DNA of 14,053 nt from JACVRM01 sp046262315 (GTDB lineage Bacteria; Actinomycetota; Thermoleophilia; Gaiellales; Gaiellaceae): positions 1 through 14,053 of the forward strand of contig JBHEMZ010000068.1 in assembly GCA_046262315.1 (NCBI GenBank), given 5' to 3'. The position numbers were made by a program, and so were the translations under genes. The notes under the pieces are model-generated. The model was given only the letters and a program-made list of their open reading frames with translations. It had not been told where the DNA came from and made no database searches. Below, in pieces: positions 13,472 through 14,053 of the stretch. Within the stretch, counting starts at the first letter, position 1, and each line of letters opens with the position of its first letter.

Positions 13472-13516
13472 AAGAACGTTCGCGGCGCGGTTGCACCGGC
13501 CCGGACGTTCTTTTTT
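13472..13516 (+). terminator. Rho-independent terminator after the DUF62 gene
   Basis: AAGAACGT (13472-13479) and ACGTTCTT (13505-13512) are perfect complementary arms. An inner CGGT/ACCG pairing strengthens the hairpin, and the right arm runs into six T bases (13511-13516). It lies 76 bases after the DUF62 stop and before tRNA-Phe. Confidence 0.7.
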
Positions 13517-13587
13517 CGCTCCGTACTGCTCTGCCGCCCGTGTTGCTGAACCGGAGACCCCCGCCGTAGCCCGGAGAAGCTGGTCGC

Positions 13588-13593
13588 TACACT
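13588..13593 (+). promoter_or_regulatory. -10 box (TACACT) of tRNA-Phe
   Basis: TACACT fits TANNNT and ends 10 bases before the mature 5' end of the tRNA, a usual distance for a tRNA gene with a short 5' leader. No clear -35 hexamer was seen. Confidence 0.45.
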
Positions 13594-13603
13594 CAGCCGG
13601 CGC

Positions 13604-13676
13604 GGCGAGGTAGCTCAGTTGGTAGAGCACACGGCTGAAAACCGTGGTGTCGCCGGTTCGAATCCGGCCCTCGCCA
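13604..13676 (+). tRNA. tRNA-Phe (GAA)
   Basis: A complete 73-base cloverleaf. The acceptor stem is GGCGAGG/CCTCGCC, the D stem is GCTC/GAGC with an AGTTGGTA loop, and the anticodon stem is CACGG/CCGTG around CTGAAAA with anticodon GAA at 13637-13639. The T stem is GCCGG/CCGGC with the loop TTCGAAT, and the discriminator base is A. The CCA end is not encoded in full (ACCTT follows). Confidence 0.97.
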
Positions 13677-13725
13677 CCTTTCGCTCGAGTGCTGCTCGGT
13701 GAGACTGCGACGAGCCGGCGCCCGA

Positions 13726-13886
13726 GCCGGGCTTGTCCCGGCGAGAGGCGGCGAGACAGTTAGGCGACGCCTGAGTGGAGGAGCGAGTTGCCGGCTCCGC
13801 CAACACCCGAACCCTGAACGAACGCCCGCAAGGAGGGCGATGAAGAAGGGCCTCCCCGGCTGGCAGGTTCCGGCTTGTCAGCTGGG
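13726..13886 (+). ncRNA. Candidate bridge RNA region of the IS110 element
   Basis: Five hairpins follow one another: GCCGGG/CCCGGC (13726-13742, loop CTTGT); AGGC/GCCT (13762-13772); a longer stem TGG-a-GGAGC with GCTCC-g-CCA (13776-13802, 9-base loop); CGCCC/GGGCG (13823-13839); and CCCGGCTG with CAGCTGGG, one G-U pair (13855-13886, 16-base loop). This lies just upstream of the recombinase, where IS110-group bridge RNAs are encoded. The location and structure are suggestive; the guide loops have not been matched to target or donor sequence. Confidence 0.4.
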
Positions 13887-13912
13887 AGCTACCGAGAGGA
13901 GGCCCGAGTTCG

Positions 13913-14053
13913 ATGTTGCACGCTGGTTTGGATCTCAGCGGCAGGCGTCTCGACTTCCACCTGCTTGACCAGGGGGGAGTGAGCGTCGAGGTCGGCGCGG
14001 CAGCGCCCGATGCCGACGGGCTGCGTGGTCTCGCCGACCGGGTCGCCCGTCAC
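13913..14053 (+). CDS. IS110-family recombinase/transposase, N-terminal part only
   Basis: The first 47 codons of a gene that continues past the window. The N-terminus MLHAGLDLSGRRLDFHLLDQ shows the GxDxS element of the DEDD RuvC-like domain, where the Asp (residue 7) is the first catalytic residue; the sequence then continues into a variable strand and an APDADGLRGLADRVARH helix, the usual start of IS110 recombinases. AGGAGG at 13897-13902, ten bases upstream, supports the ATG. The family call rests on a short segment but the pattern is distinctive. The remaining DED residues, the Tnp domain and the catalytic Ser lie outside the window, so intactness cannot be judged. Confidence 0.75.
   Translation, partial: MLHAGLDLSGRRLDFHLLDQGGVSVEVGAAAPDADGLRGLADRVARH

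Larger units (their letters stand above)
13681..14053 (+). mobile_element. Left part of an IS110-family element (runs off the window)
   Basis: A structured non-coding stretch is followed by the start of an IS110-type recombinase; this order is that of the IS110 group, whose long non-coding left end precedes the gene. It begins no more than a few bases after tRNA-Phe. IS110 elements lack long terminal inverted repeats, so the exact left edge cannot be drawn from this sequence. Confidence 0.6.

Noticed and set aside
13474..13481. GAACGTTC as a LexA-type SOS box
   Set aside because: Gram-positive SOS boxes need a four-base gap between GAAC and GTTC; here there is none, and the site is part of the terminator stem.
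13615..13806. A 63-codon - strand frame ending in GFEPATPRFSAVCS
   Set aside because: It is the antisense of the tRNA-Phe gene; this peptide is a familiar false protein produced by translating the tRNA complement.
13699..13968. An 89-codon + strand frame before the IS110 gene
   Set aside because: It overlaps the recombinase start in another frame, is Arg/Ala-rich without motifs, and covers the structured non-coding end of the element.
1..14053. CRISPR array, phage genes or a dedicated defence system
   Set aside because: No regularly spaced direct repeats, cas-like motifs or phage structural genes were seen; apart from the IS110 end, the genes are housekeeping.

Overview
The window is about 70% GC and reads as chromosomal DNA of a high-GC actinobacterium. 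The particular protein variants (a TreT-type trehalose synthase, an OtsA with the VDRTDPSKN motif, a fused ccm-hem gene order, an IS110 element) suggest a deep-branching class such as Thermoleophilia. That placement is inference from recognised motifs, not from a search. Real genes are all on the + strand, apart from one broken gene on the - strand.

Layout. 1-226: no gene, promoter of the next gene. 227-1959: a membrane-anchored HtrA-type serine protease, then a small GHKL ATPase of the RsbW anti-sigma type. 2008-4791: two trehalose-forming glycosyltransferases in tandem (TreT, GT4; OtsA, GT20). 4788-5710: moaC and a moaB/mogA-type gene of molybdenum cofactor synthesis, translationally coupled to otsA. 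5704-5886 (-): the N-terminal half of a GNAT acetyltransferase that runs into the end of the mog gene. 5963-6826: a UbiA-family prenyltransferase, probably for menaquinone. 6886-11831: a tightly overlapping operon ccmA-ccmB-ccmC-ccmD-hemX-hemA-hemC joining cytochrome c maturation to tetrapyrrole synthesis. 11941-12582: hemD, after a 109-base gap holding a strong G-quadruplex motif. 12593-13396: a DUF62 SAM hydroxide adenosyltransferase. 13604-13676: tRNA-Phe(GAA). 13681-14053: the left part of an IS110-family element, with a structured non-coding stretch where a bridge RNA would lie and the first 47 codons of the recombinase.

How the genes work together. A menaquinone-type prenyltransferase, the heme exporter/chaperone complex CcmABCD, a HemX-like protein and HemA-C-D all serve a respiratory chain with c-type cytochromes. 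HtrA, the anti-sigma-like ATPase and the trehalose enzymes look like a stress-response block.

Main points of interest: hemC and hemD have no usable ATG/GTG/TTG and appear to start at CTG with good Shine-Dalgarno sequences; a G-quadruplex (a structure known to bind hemin) lies just before hemD; five genes have a TANNNT -10 box only 6-10 bases before the start codon, pointing to leaderless mRNAs; two palindromes precede ccmA; CcmC and HemX both depart from the WWD heme motif; and there is an IS110 candidate bridge RNA beside tRNA-Phe.
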